The notes beneath the pieces are model-generated. The model made no database searches, was not told the origin of the DNA, and saw only the letters and a program-made list of their open reading frames with translations. Of a stretch of DNA of 64,000 nt, positions 21,730-34,885 are shown in pieces (positions within the stretch are counted from its first letter, which is position 1; each line of letters starts with the position of its first letter). Position numbers and translations under genes: made by a program. Origin of the DNA: Schistosoma haematobium (taxonomy: Eukaryota > Platyhelminthes > Trematoda > Strigeidida > Schistosomatidae); contig NC_067195.1 in NCBI RefSeq assembly GCF_000699445.3, positions 16,563,287-16,627,286 of the forward strand. Direction: 5' to 3'.

Positions 21730-22901
21730 TAGCATATTCTTTTATACAATGTGAACTAACTGCATTTACCACTATATTTTGTGTTTATAATGCGAGTGTG
21801 TGCGCGCACAGAAATTAACAACTGTTTCAATGTCTATGATTTCAATGTACACTTAGCTCAATGCCAAATAGAATTATGATGAACTATATATATATATGCT
21901 CTCCCTGTAAATATATAAATGATTTACATTGAGAACTGAACGCAGGATTGATTAAAGAAATCAATAATTCCACTGATCGAAACAGGAATTCATTTTGTTC
22001 TATCAGCTTGTAATTATGTCAAAATCTTAACTATCATTTAAGTAACAATGCGACAAGATTATTTTTCCACATTAAAAAAAAATTAAATTTGTCGGTGTAT
22101 TGGTCTTTAGCTATTATTAAAGATTATACAGATCATGAACCAATGAAATCATGATAGATGTCAGGCCAACTATATTAATTAATATTCAACCTAAAATAAA
22201 TTGCAGATCTTAGCTAAGAATAATAGCAAGAAACTTATGGAAAAAAAAAGTCTTATTAATTCAGTGCTTCAGGATTCCGAGTCAAAATCAATATTTAATT
22301 GTGCCAAAATCTTGATTTTATTGAAATTTATCAATAAATAATGTCAGTTACTTTTCGGTTACTCATAAAACTTACTGGTTAACGCTTTGACCATAATCCA
22401 GGGACCATTAATATGTACAAAATGAGTTTCCTTGCATTACCATATAAGTTTCATGCTCTCCATGAAATAGTTGGCTAATTTCGTAGATTCCCTATAAAAA
22501 AGTTTTATATAAATAATTGACAAAACGAACGAATCACTTTGCTGATCATTGAGTAATGTATGTTCATGTGTTTCACTATGCGGTTTGGGCTAATCAATCA
22601 GGTTTTAAATTTATTATCACATAGAGTAATAGATACACCCTATCCTGAATTTATTTTTGGTTCATGAGCCTTCTAATCATGTTCATATTTCTTTGTTCAA
22701 TCGTATTTTGTAAATAGGCAATTGCTTTTTTCCAAAATTATTATATACTTCCGACTGGTTGTACTGTTTATTGCTGAGACTTCATTTAGTCATACCTTTC
22801 AACTCAGTCAGTCATTGTTACAACTTATGGTCTTGTGTCCTATTAATGTATAACATAATGATACCGCCAATTAGAGAACAGTGAATTATCGACTAGATCA
22901 G
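21727..22901. other. Intron-like DNA, no feature seen
   Basis: Nothing recognisable beyond a short GTGTGTGCGCGCACA purine-pyrimidine tract near 21796. Confidence 0.4.
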
Positions 22902-23326
22902 TGTCGCATAAAACCCGTACGAACAGTCTAGTGTCCTTGTAGGTTCTGCTTTCCAACTAGCCCTGCCTGTTGAGTCCAGAACACCAATATCAGCCTCTGC
23001 AATATGAATCATGTATTTCAAACATACTGGGTTTAAATACAAACCAAGCAGATCACATCGTTTCATAAAATAGAAATTAACATTTGTACAAGATATAGCC
23101 AAAAGTGGTTGTGAACGTGGGAGACTGTAATTAACAGACTGGGCATAACTCAAGAATGGTCAACCGTATAATAATGTTCATAGGTCAAAATAAAGGTTAT
23201 AACAAGAGGAACACGAATATGAATAGTTTAGTTACCTAACAATTATACAATAAAAGTATACGTACTTTTTTAATCCATAAATGGATCCCAAAAGTTACCA
23301 TTAATTATTCTCATCGAGATATAACA
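22902..23326 (-). repeat. LTR-like unit B (solo)
   Basis: The minus strand starts TGTTATATCTCGATGAGAAT and ends TTTTATGCGACA, so it has TG..CA ends. A TATA-like GTATTTAAACCCAGTATG lies in its second half. It aligns with unit A at 13980-14673 outside A's nested insertion. No 4-6 bp direct duplication is obvious at its edges, so old age or a wrong edge call are possible. The 86-codon minus-strand frame inside is not considered a gene. Confidence 0.5.
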
Positions 23327-24083
23327 GTCATATCATTATCATTTCATATTATTCACCGATCAATCATAAATTTATCCTTATTTTATCCACCAAAAGAATT
23401 TTGTTTTAGCTCTCCCTAATAACAAACAAAATATTGAACATAAAAATATCAACCTTTTCTTTTCAATCTACAAATAATAATGAAGATCACAATGAAAAAT
23501 TACAGATTAAATGCAGAGTTACTAAGTGTTCATTACTTTTTCAAATGAAATTCCTCAACATCAATTTCTTAAATGTCAATAAACCAGTACAATTAATTTT
23601 TGCGTGTTATATCAATTATAACCTATTAACTATAATGCTCAATAATTAAAAAAAAAATTTGTTCTCCTTTTCGTTTTACTGTAATCAACTGAATTGTAAT
23701 GCTCATTAAAATATTAATTATCCGAAAATTATATAATGAGGTCAGAATACACTTTAACTACTATAAATATAAACCTGTAATTATCTATGAATTACTTTAA
23801 ATGAAATAAATAGACTTTGTTTTCTTTCATCTACAAATTAGTTTTCCTTTTTTTTGGATTAACAATAAGTAAATCTCATTTTTATAGTAAATGAATAACA
23901 AACAAACAAAACAAATTACATAAGGACATATGTGCATTCTAGTTCTTTATAAGATACACAACCAATTTCGATTAATCAACATTTCTGTTCTAAATAGAAC
24001 TTTAATTTTAAGGTCATAGAAGTTTAAAACTATGAATAAATTGAAGTTTTATTACTAATGTTCTCAAACAGACAAGTATAGTT
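23327..24083. other. Intron-like DNA, no feature seen
   Basis: A 71-codon plus-strand frame starting at a non-ATG codon (23434) has no recognisable motif and is not called. Confidence 0.4.
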
Positions 24084-24376
24084 TTCAGAAGGAGTTTTGT
24101 GGAGATTGTAGTAATTTCAATAGTTGAGATCATGAGTCCATTGAAAATAGACCATCATGGAAAACATCAAAGCACTGGATGGCCGTTTCGTGTTTTTGTG
24201 GGACTCCTCAGCAGTGCGCATCTATGATCCTGCCTCGCGAGATTCGAACCCAGGACTTATCGGTTTCGCCCGCGAGTGTTCAACCACTAGGCCACTAAAG
24301 CCGGCATCCAACAATGTTATTGTCTAACTACGACTAATCCACGAAATTGAGCCACACGTCCACCATTGTTATCAGT
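24084..24376 (-). repeat. HH-IR element, minus-strand copy with full outer end
   Basis: The plus strand shows TTCAGAAGGAGTTTTGTGGA, GAGATCATGAGTCCATTGAA, GCACTGGATGGCCGTTTCGT, GGGACTCCTCAGCAGTGCGC, GCGAGATTCGAACCCAGGAC (B box) and CCACTAAAGCCGGC. On the minus strand, stem I (GCACTG/CAGTGC), core CTGAGGA and cleavage triplet ATC are intact. Stem II is damaged (GTCC opposite ACAC). The element is truncated at its tRNA-proximal unique part near GATAACAATGGTGGACG. Confidence 0.75.
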
Positions 24377-27300
24377 GAGTTACTTTTAGAAATATATTAA
24401 TACAAGTTGAATGTTTAAGCCCTATTTCACAATGAATTATAAAGAAAATAAATATTAGTATTAGTAGCGATAGTAGTATATATTGTTATCATAACAATTT
24501 TATATATATTTTTTTCTCAGTTTTCTTGGATCCCTTCCATTTCTTGAATGATTTAATTACCATTTTGTTCATTTTCCCTATTTAATCTGTTCTTATTTGT
24601 CTGTCAATGTTTTTTATACGAGAATGATAGAAGAAAATATCATAACATTAAATCAGAGGTAATTCTAATCCTTTCAAATTTCATACTATTCCCATATGAA
24701 TCAACTGATATTCGTATACTGATAAATTCACTATGTATGTTAGTATAGTTTATTGGTTTTAAGCGATACCATTTCCAAACTTGTTTTATTTCAATTAGAA
24801 ATGATAATATCACTATGTTTAAATCCTTATTAAATGACTTAATTGTATTACATAACGAAACGGGAAGCGGATTCAATTACCACTTCATACAAGCTAGATA
24901 ATTGCAAATACAAAGTGAAATGTATTATTTGGCTACGCATAAATACTAGTTCATAGAGGATCGAATCAATAAGTTTCCATACTGATGATAAACACAACAG
25001 GTAGTTCTCAATGGCTTTTCACTAATTGTCAATACATCTTGTCTCTAGATAGATTGTTTAACTTTGTAAAAAATAGGTTTACTGAAGCAATTAAAAGTAA
25101 AATTGAGTTAAAATATGCGTTTTTTCAGAGATGCGCGCCCGTTATTATGTTATATATATAGAACGTATGTAGTAAATACTGGGGACACTACAAATTTATT
25201 GGTTAACACTTGTCTGGAGTATATTTTGTTTTTTAGCAAGGCAAATTCTTTATGGAACCTTTGTTATGTCTATGAACAGAAAAGTAAGTAGACATGGTTG
25301 TCTTGGCAATGTATGTAACGTTTATGGTCATATATATTTCCGATTCACTGAGTATTACTTCAGCTAACCAAGTATGTATCTTAGAAATTGAGAAATTCGC
25401 AGGCTGATGATATTTCAACCTTATTTTCGAACAAATAATACACTATTTTAAACTTTACATTCAGTATATCATACTGTACGATAAAATCTTTAGCTGCTAT
25501 TTGCAAACATGAAACTTAAGAAAATAACCAGTATCAGTTAATTTATCGTATTTCATTTTATTTCAAACAGTGATTTAGCAAATTTATTCTTAATGCTAAG
25601 GTCTTCACAATGATCAGAAAGAACTTAATACAAAACATTGTCTCGTAGTGTTAATGATAATAAAATTACAAAAATTACACTAGTGATCTTGAATGAAATA
25701 TACACCACTATCTGATAATTGATTATCCGTAAAGAATCATCTGAATAATGAGTTTTGGAGAAGCATTTTTAACAAATAAAGTGACTTTTTAATATTCACT
25801 GTAATGGCAGTCATTCACATGAATAATTGATGTAAATGCTTTGTCGAATAATCGGTCATTATCAATTTCAAGTCCCTTCTTAATCAGATTACATTTCAAT
25901 CTGTAAAAAAAAATAGGGAAAGACGTAATTATGTTTGAAATCGGTTGTTAGTGAAATGATGTTCCGTAAATAGAAACACTTCAAGTATCAACATTGCAAT
26001 CCATGAATATTTTACCCTTCAAATAATGTACACATGTTATAGAGTTTAAACTTTAATTAAAAGCGGATATAACTTTAATTCTAACGGTTAATAGTATACT
26101 GTTATGATAGATTATATTAGAGATACTTAAATTCAAAACATTTATCGATTATTGTCTGGCATAGGCATATTGTCGTGAATGGTTCCTCTATTAATTCTAA
26201 CATTCGGAAATCCATATTATTACTATTATTATTATCATTTTTTTGATTATTATTATTATGATTCAACATCAAACGTTTCAACTTCAAATCAATAATGATT
26301 AGTTATCCCTATTTATGTTATATCCTTTGTAATGAATGACAATATTAACAATCTAAACCTATAATTACATAATAAAGTTTCTCTGATCTGTTCATAAGTT
26401 TTCTTTTTAATTTTTCAATTAGGTTCATAATAATATAACATGCAATATAAAGTTTATTATTATTATTATTTGAATAATAAAGACAGAATTCTCTTTAATG
26501 TGAGAAATATATATGATATGGATTAACCATATAGTTATAAAGTTGTCATAATTATGCAATATTGTTTTATTCTTTTTCTTTTTGTTGTTCTATCTTCCTA
26601 ATGTTAATGTCTTATCTTAATTTATGTACCGTTGTCTCCCTTTTTTGTTGCTTTTTCTGAGTACTCGATTAAAACAAAAAAAAAGACTTTCAAATTGGAT
26701 ACATTATCTGTTGTGTTCATTTACATGTAACTTATTTAGTATGTTACAACATGTAAGAATATTTCACTTAAAATAATGTGAATTAGGTATATAAAATGTG
26801 TGGGATTACTAACATGTATGAATAGATTAAGTGAAAAGTATTAAATGTTTATTAGTAGTAGTAAGAATATGAGATGTAGTCTCAATGATATAATGCTTCA
26901 TCGTAAGATTTATCTTACTTAACATTAAGCTTATGTTTAAAATAAAGGCAAATTTCTTGTTATTTTGAAGTGATGATAAGAATTTGCAAATCAGGTGAAC
27001 ACTTTTAGTGTTGTCGAGTTTTATGAACTAGATAGTTAACTAACGGTCATTTCATGTAAAAGTGAGCTTCTTGGTTATGAATCCATCTGTTCTGTTGGTC
27101 TTAATTATGAATAATTATCGTTATAGAATGTTTATTATCTCCAGAAGTCCTAGTAATCAAATTGATTATTTTGTTCCGTTGATATTTAGTCAGACCGTTA
27201 AATAATCTTTATGTAATGCGTTGATGTAACACTTTGGGAGATTCATCATGATTTATAGATTTCTTAATATCTAATAAACCTTTCAGTTCAACGTTGCAAT

Positions 27301-28913
27301 ATGATGAGAATTAACGAATCATTTGCACTAAAATGATTTATCATAATACTATGTCATAAATTTGTTATAATTTGAATTACTTATTACCATATCACCGCTT
27401 GATGGGAACTTTATACTTACTGGTTACAAAAATATATCATTTAGTACAAATTCTCATAAAATAAAATTTTAAACAAATCGTACCTCAATTGAATTAAGTT
27501 AGTAACTAAAATATTTTCGAAATACTTGACTCCAAACACAATCAAGATATAATACTGAATGACAAAATCATATCCATTATCATTGTTGATGCTTTTATTA
27601 CTATTAGAACTATGAACTTTCAGATATCAATTTATGCCCATTGCAACCCTGAAAGTCTCAAATTCAGTTTCTGGTGTTATCGTATATACGCACTGCCATG
27701 AAATCCTCAACGTAAAATAAGTATCCAGGACCCGGTGGTTTCCAACAATTATCTTTTAAAATTCGCTTCGTAACGTAAATAGTCTAAAAAACCTTAATTC
27801 TTAGATGAACAGCACTTCCACTTGCATGACTAGTGTGTATCCAAGTGAACTTGAAAATTATTTTGGACACGTTTTGTTGACTTTTGTTCACAACTAACTT
27901 TAATTCAGTGGAAGAAACTAATCGTAACCAATTATCATACATAGAAGACATCCTGAGAAAACGTTCATAGTGTGATTATTCTATTTTTAACTAAGTTGTA
28001 TACTAATTGTTGAATAAACAACAAATTGATGTGCGTTAATTTCTCATAAAATACATTTTAGGAAGTTCAGTTTCTTTTTCAGATGAGGAATGAAGTTACT
28101 CTAAGATAAATCGTGGTTATCTCAGTCAGGAAGAAACGTTAATATGACCTTTCTTGTCAAAACGTTGACAAGATATCTTCTCATTATAGTTTATAAACTT
28201 CGCTAAACTTGTAACAGTTCTTCTAAATTGATTAGCCATAGTTGTTGGTGGAATACAAGACTTGTATTTCATTTTATCTGAGACCCATCAATTGAATAGG
28301 TGTACAATTCAGTGTTGGTGTAGATTGAATCCAACCCAAAAGCAAGAAATGATCATTTACAATTCTATTTTATGCCGTAACCCATCGTTTCTGAAAAATT
28401 GTAAGAGAATGACATCGTGGTAATTTTTACAGAATGTACAGCTGTCAAGATAGACTAAATATCAAAAACGGAATGATTGAAACGCTTACTTTGAAATTAT
28501 TAAGTGATAAAACTAGACAATTTTCTTAAGATTTCTATTATATTTAGCTAAATATTCAGCCTACTAAACCATTCATGCTTCCAAGCAATAACAGTACAGC
28601 ACATTGCAATACGTTTCTTAAAAAGAATTTTACTTAGCAACAACATGTAAAATGTGATTCGAAGCAGTCCACTACCAATCTAGAAAAAGTTTAAAGTAGA
28701 ATTTTAAAATTATTCACTGAAATAACACAAGGGAAACAAAATTTATTGTCATACCCATTGCATTCGATTGGAATTCACTACCTTTCTAAGCATGCTTGTA
28801 AATATGAAAAAAAATTAAATTTGATAATCAATTGATAGTGATTACTACGAAACAATTGTGAAAAAAATGTCTAGTTATGCCTGTTCAACTAATACAATTC
28901 ATCTAATATTTAA
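24377..28913. other. Long intron-like stretch, no supported feature
   Basis: About 4.5 kb of AT-rich DNA with ATT/TTA microsatellite-like tracts near 26220-26260 and 26455-26475. Short frames at 24640 (minus) and 25233 (minus) show no motif. The fragment TACGCACTGCCATGAAATCC near 27689 may be a badly decayed HH-IR remnant. Confidence 0.4.
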
Positions 28914-29355
28914 AATCATGGATAAATAAATGTTAGAACACCATTGAAAACCCGCAAGTACTGGACGGCCATTTCGTCCTACGGTAGAACTGCTCAGCAG
29001 TGCTCATCCACTATTTCGCACGCGAGTTTCAAACTCAAGACCTTCGATCTTGTGCGCGAATTCTTAATCTCTATACCACTGAGTCGAGATCTACTGGTAT
29101 TAATGTCTAAACCCAACCAATCCACGATGTCGCGTGAGTATCTTCCATTGTCTTCAGTGGATATTGCCTTCCACCCGACACGGCTATACCTCACTGATCA
29201 CGTTGGCATGCAAGCTCGAAAGTCCTGGCTTTGAGTCCTGCGTGCGGGATTGTGGATATCAACTAGTGGAGAGTCCTATACTGGGATGTAGCGACTGTCC
29301 AATGCTTTTAGGTTTTCAATTATGATTCAAAATTGGAAGATTCATGAGTTTAATG
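28914..29355. repeat. Two HH-IR copies head to head
   Basis: A minus-strand copy comes first (TTAGAACACCATTGAAAACC, GGACGGCCATTTCGTCCTAC, CTGCTCAGCAGTGCTCATCC, ACCACTGAGTCGAG). It is followed by a plus-strand ribozyme end (CTGCGTGCGGGATTGTGGAT, GTCCTATACTGGGATG, GCTTTTAGGTTTTCAATTAT). Together they make an inverted pair of about 440 bp with tRNA-like sequence in the middle. Cores read CTGAGCA (minus) and GTGGAGA (plus), both inactive. Overlapping frames here on both strands are by-products. Confidence 0.65.
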
Positions 29356-30690
29356 AAATTCAACAAACCAAGACTGAAGATTATGTTTACACATTAGATC
29401 ATTCTGTGAAGATATTAATTCATCATATCACAATATTTTACATGGAGAACTATAATATTTTTTTGATTTGAATTGAATAAAAACATAATATTTAGAAAGT
29501 TATTCTATTCTGTTATTGAAAACATTGATTTTTTGAAATATACAATTTTGAGATATCTAGTATCAGATAGAATCTTTTGGTGATGTTTGTAGTCACTGCT
29601 TTTGCCAAATGTAAATAATGTTATATATCGAGACATAATGAAAAGAAAAAAAAAGAGAAATACACGTTTCTAGAGCAACTTGCAAGTTTTATGATGAATA
29701 TTGAAACAAATAAAACCATTTATATATACTGTCTCTTACACATCTATCCTATTTAAAACATTTAACTATTGGTGTTTTTTATACGTTTGGTCAAATATAT
29801 TCATAGGTAAATAAATAATAACAGAGAATTTGAAACAGATAGTGCATAGTAATGAAATGATTACTGCATAACAATTAGAAACTCAAAAATGCATTGAAAT
29901 ATATAATGATTTTATCAAATATTTTAGACAGTCAATGGACTACAGGATTATTAGTAATTTTGTTGACATCCATCCAAATCTCAACCTTACCCTAAATGCT
30001 GAAATCAATCTTGATTGTCAGTCACTTATTGAATGACAAAATGGACAATGGATAATGTTGTCAATAATTCATGAATTCTATAAAATCAGTTATATTGTAA
30101 ACTAGCAATTATGTTTTGTTGTAGTTATTTCATAGCTTACATTTTCATGAACCAGTTTGTAATCCTTTTTTTATAATTTTGTCCAACAACTCAGACCAAT
30201 TAGCTTGGTATAAACTTATTTAAAAGAATTATGTTAATACTAATGAGCAAATAGAATTAAATTGATGTACGTGACAGGGCAATTAAAAATATAAATCGAC
30301 TATACTCACAATATTCAGTCGTAAGGTATCTAATCATAAGTGATCAATCTTATTGGTCGTACAATATTTCTTCCATTACAGAGCTTTACGTATATTATCT
30401 GAATTTAAGTTGACGTAATTTTGTTCGCTTCTCAGTGTGTAATAATCTTTCCGATTGAGTAGTGAAAATAAAAACTTCTAGTAAATTTTATCTTATAATA
30501 AAACATTTTATTACACAATCGGAATTTGAAGTGTCATTTCATTTATTAACACTTTTAGAAAATCGATTGCTTCCTTCCAGATCCACGTTACAGTAATTTG
30601 GTGACCATTTAGGGTTTTCGAGTAATTCATGTTCGTTATTTAACAATGCATATCACTTATAATGGCCGGTCTTAAAGATAACCTATTTCG
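29356..30690. other. Intron-like DNA, no feature seen
   Basis: Nothing recognisable. Confidence 0.4.

Positions 30691-30734
<44 letters not shown>
30691..30734. repeat. (TA)n microsatellite
   Basis: About 44 bp of TA repeats. Confidence 0.95.
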
Positions 30735-30737
<3 letters not shown>

Positions 30738-32808
30738 GACGATAGCATGTTAAATGAGTTAACAAAGTTAAACTTTGTCATCAATATTATAGGGATTTGT
30801 ATCTTATCAACACTCAGCCACATTTTGTCTTAGTGCACTCAACCGATAAGCGTTTTAACAGATATTTATACATGAATAAATCTTTCTAATGATACCGTTT
30901 ATTGAATGTTTTAAATACTACTTCAAAACCGCCTAAAGATACAGCGGTTTATACTGTGTTTTTTTAAACTGATAAACTGTTTACTTTGATCGTTAACTGA
31001 CTTTCCTTTAACGTTAATAACAACTAACAAAAGTTATATTTATGTCTGTCTTGAGTATGTTGCGTCTTTCTTACTGATAAAAGCAATAACAATAATGGAT
31101 AATGTTTATGTCTTGCTTTCTCATACAACTTTTAGAGTAATCCTAATTAAAATGTTGTTATTAGGTTATACAAAATGTGTATATACAATCTGTTTTTTAT
31201 ACAAAATTCTGAAAGGAAAAGTATCATAGTGGAAGTATTGAACTGTAATTAGTGATAATTACCGGTCAGTGAAGCGTTTATAACGCCATGATAATTATAT
31301 TCATTTGCCTATCGATAAAAATCATTATCACTGACCTAAATATTGAATGAACTAAACGGGAAACAAGTATTCTAAATATTTTACTAAAGTGCTTTGTATC
31401 TTTCGAAGTGTATAATAGCCGATCGTTATATTACGTTCGTATATAAGAATTTTGACTTGTGAAATCACTTTAGAACTTTCATCTGCATAGAATCAGTCTG
31501 TTTACTTTCCAAAGTAACTCAGTTCTAAAGACAGTTTCCATGCTAATTCAGTATGTAGTGTAGCTTAGAAATCTACACCTACAAGCAAGCTGTCTTCACG
31601 AAACAAAATTCAACGTAGTACGAACATAATTGTGAACTAAGACTAAAATGAAAGTTGACAGACCAAGGATTAAGTCTGTTTAGAAGAGATGTGATTGAAA
31701 GTATTAAAGACACTTCATTAGAATATTTATGACATTTCTGTGTTTATCCCAAATGATCTCCGATTAAGACGGAGAAGAGAACATGAGGAAATTCAGAGTC
31801 TTAGAATTATTTAATGTTTGCTCATACTTAACTCAAATAAAATCACGTTGCAGTTCAAAATAAATTATCTTTAAATCGCTTATCAACTGTGATCAGTTGA
31901 CTATACAAGACATACTACATTACATGACATTGGATAAACATCTGGCAGTTAAAATGAATCATACTAGTTTCATCAATTTCCTTTAAAGATAACAAGGTAA
32001 TTCACTTTAAACTCATGTACGAATCATAAAATATTTCATCTAGCTGTCTAGTGGTATGGATTACCAGCTCTTTAAATACAATTATATCATTAATATCTTC
32101 TTTGTTTTTATACCTATTGTTGACCTTTAAATTATGGTAATTGATTCTTAGCCATGACAACAAACAACACATTAAGTTTCATTCGTGAAAGTTTGACTTT
32201 CAATTAAACAACTGCTCACTAATCACTTTTGTGTCACAGTATTAACAAAATCTTTTGTTTTATACTCAATATTCATCTTATCGGACGATGGGTTACAGAA
32301 AGGCTGTGTATCAGTTAATGCTGGATCATTATATAAGACCAACTAACGGCATAGCTTAAAGAATTCTGGTTAATCTAGTAAGCTTTTTGACTGATCTCGT
32401 TGCGTAATAAGTTCAAATAATAATGAAATTTGAAATGTCTCGGATGAGCTTTTTTCGGGAATTAATACATTACAGGAATACTAAATAACTGAAAAGTCCA
32501 GTGAAAAAACGTCAATAAATGTGTTACACAAACATAAGTAATGGATAGCAATAAGAACTACAAATTTACCGCTTAGTCATTTTAGTGATTCACATAAGGT
32601 TAAATTTACACAGTCGTGTTGTATCAATCTGCTACAGACCGCCACAATGTATAATTTATTAGGAAATAATTAATGACTTCACATTTTCTTTTCCTATTTA
32701 AAATAATTGATTAATTCATGCCCAATCTCTAGACTATCCAAAGATGTTGTCTACTTAAGATAATTGATGAAGGTTTACGAAAGATCACGAATAATAATAC
32801 CATTGGGT
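30735..32808. other. Intron-like DNA, no feature seen
   Basis: No gene, repeat or RNA feature was recognised in this 2-kb stretch. Confidence 0.4.
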
Positions 32809-33035
32809 TACGGCCAGTGATCTAGAGATTAGGAGTTCACGCACAAGACCAAAGGTCTTGGGTTGGAGTTATGCGTGTGGGATCGTGGATACGCACTGTT
32901 GAACAGTTCCATACTAGGACGAAACGGCCGTCAAATGCTTCCAGGTTTTCAATAGTGGTCTAGGTTAGATCGACTCATGAATTCAGCTATTTAAACCACT
33001 ACAATCTCCCCATATAAGTTTCAAAACCCTTTTAT
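32809..33035 (+). repeat. HH-IR element, plus-strand copy, 5' truncated
   Basis: It starts in the tRNA-like part (GGCCAGTGATCTAGAGATTAG), then has ATACGCACTGTTGAACAGTT, CATACTAGGACGAAACGGCC and GTCAAATGCTTCCAGG. The right arm ends with CTACAATCTCCCC. Stem II and GAAA are intact, but the core TTGAACA is not. Confidence 0.7.
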
Positions 33036-33922
33036 ATTTCTTTATACGAACTTTTTTTCAGAATATTAAAATATGTTTACTGTTTCGATAATTCTTAAAA
33101 TTCACTCCATAAGTAACACAGGAAATAGGAAAATCGTACCACCTAATCGCTTATATATAATAAACATAATTTTACATACACCAAAGTTCTGTTGTCTTAT
33201 ATATTCGAGTACATAGGTGAAAAAATCAATTTGTTTTGTTCACCCTTATCAAAGAATCAGTATTGATTCTTAAAAACAAACACCATTTCAAATGGATAAT
33301 TGATTGGAGGCTTAGCATTCTTGTCAATATATTTATCTAATATACTATTGAATCTACATCATACTTATCAATTCACCTATCTACTGTCATATGAAATGAC
33401 AATATTTTCCATTGGCTATATAACTAAAAAATAATAATAACACGTAAATAGGAAAAACAATTTACGTGTAACAACTATCAGTCTGATCTGTAAAAATGGC
33501 TAATAATTCGGTTTATCGTTAAAAATCTTTTGTGTACGTAAACAAAACATGCGTATATAAACGTTCATGAGAATCTGCAAAGTTTAAATCAATAAAAAAG
33601 TAAACATTGAATAAGATTAGAGTAAACAAGGTATTTTCAAGAAAGAAGAATATTCAGATAAGGAGAAAGAGCCAACAAAATTTCTTTGCTCATTTTATTT
33701 TCCTATATGATCTGTGACTTCATCACCTTCCATAGGTTATTTGCATTCGTTTGGTTTGTTTTGTCATTTTCTTTTAAATTCATTTATCTTTATAATAATT
33801 AAACGCATGTGTGGACATTCTTGCAATATTTTGTAGATTTTATCGCATATGTACTCAAATGGAATTTAAATGAAAGATTTGCTTTATAGTTTACATCATG
33901 AACTGTCCATAGTTAGTTTGTA
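33036..33922. other. Intron-like DNA, no feature seen
   Basis: Nothing recognisable. Confidence 0.4.
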
Positions 33923-34276
33923 GTTGACGCTACTCACAAGAATGTTTGTAAGCAGTGTGCAGCTGAACGTGGCGTTGAATTTGAAACAGTTATGAAAACT
34001 TTTGACGTATCGAAATCATGGCCAAAAGAGAAAGTTGTTCAGACTACAGAACATACCAAAAGATACAAATGGGTGATTGAAGGCCTATTTGTAGTATGTG
34101 AATACTTTATGACTTCTAACAATGAACACACATTTTTCCTGCTTATTGTCCTGTTTTACAACTCAACCACATCAGGTTCTGATAGCATTGGCAGGTTGTT
34201 GCTCGATATTTCAAAATGTAAACCATTGAATACCGACTCATTGGTCTACGTGTTTGGCACTCGACAAGATACCTGA
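33923..34276 (+). other. Unrecognised coding-like segment
   Basis: The frame is open from 33917 (after a TAG) through 34276 and contains an ATG at 33992. The segment just before and after this ATG reads like ordinary protein (THKNVCKQCAAERGVEFE, SWPKEKVVQTTEHTKRYKW) with a CxxC pair. A possible acceptor, TTTGTAG at 33916-33922, precedes it. The last 60 codons look less protein-like. It may be an exon with an unseen donor, a processed fragment or a transposon remnant. No family is recognised. Confidence 0.25.
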
Positions 34277-34349
34277 AAATCCTACTTTTGATCACTGCAG
34301 TAATAAATGCACTCACTTGTGATGTTCCATAGTAAAAGGAAATACGTGT

Positions 34350-34440
34350 TTTGACGCTTCTCGATTTTTAATGGTTACGTGACTAAGAACATTCGGTACG
34401 GCAAACTATAAAATTCAATAATCTCTACAAACTTTCAAAT
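34350..34440 (+). repeat. HH-IR right-arm remnant
   Basis: GATTTTTAATGGTTACGTGAC followed by TCAATAATCTCTACAAAC resembles the decayed right arm and its outer terminus. The match is weak. Confidence 0.3.
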
Positions 34441-34740
34441 GAAAAATAATAAATTTATAGTAGGAGGAATAGAAATTTGTTTTGGAAGTTCAATCATAAA
34501 AACATAAAGATGAGTTCCAACCGAAAAAAAACACTTTGTAGAAGATGGAAAAACTCCACAAGAATGTTTCTTAACAGTTTCTCCAAACATTGATTTTACG
34601 AAGTAAACATTTTGTGTGAATAAGGAATAAATAAAATTCATCTGTCTGTTGTTAACTTTAACTAAAACCAACCTTCTATACTTTTTACATTAAGTTGAAG
34701 ATGAAGTATATATATACTTTTCTATGTGTGGTGTGTTAGC

Positions 34741-34885
34741 GAATTTCGAGTCCTACGTGCGCGATCGTGAATGCGCACCTCTGAGGAGTCCCATAATAAG
34801 ATTAAATGGCCGTAAAATGCTCCCAGGTTTTCAATGGTAGTCTAACTTAGATTGACTCATGAACTGAACTGTTAAAATCTCGTAA
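34741..34885 (+). repeat. HH-IR element, 5'-truncated plus-strand copy
   Basis: It starts at the tRNA-like B-box region (GAATTTCGAGTCCTACGTGCG), followed by GCGCACCTCTGAGGAGTCCC, ATAATAAGATTAAATGGCCG and the right arm GCTCCCAGGTTTTCAATGG. The CTGAGGA core is intact, but GAAA reads TAAA and the cleavage triplet is lost (GTAA). Confidence 0.65.

Noticed and set aside
27680..27760. Another HH-IR ribozyme (TACGCACTGCCATGAAATCC)
   Set aside because: Only about 20 bases match and neither the arms nor GAAA follow. Mentioned only as a possible remnant.
28944..29325. Frames of 63-96 codons on both strands
   Set aside because: They lie wholly within the head-to-head HH-IR pair.
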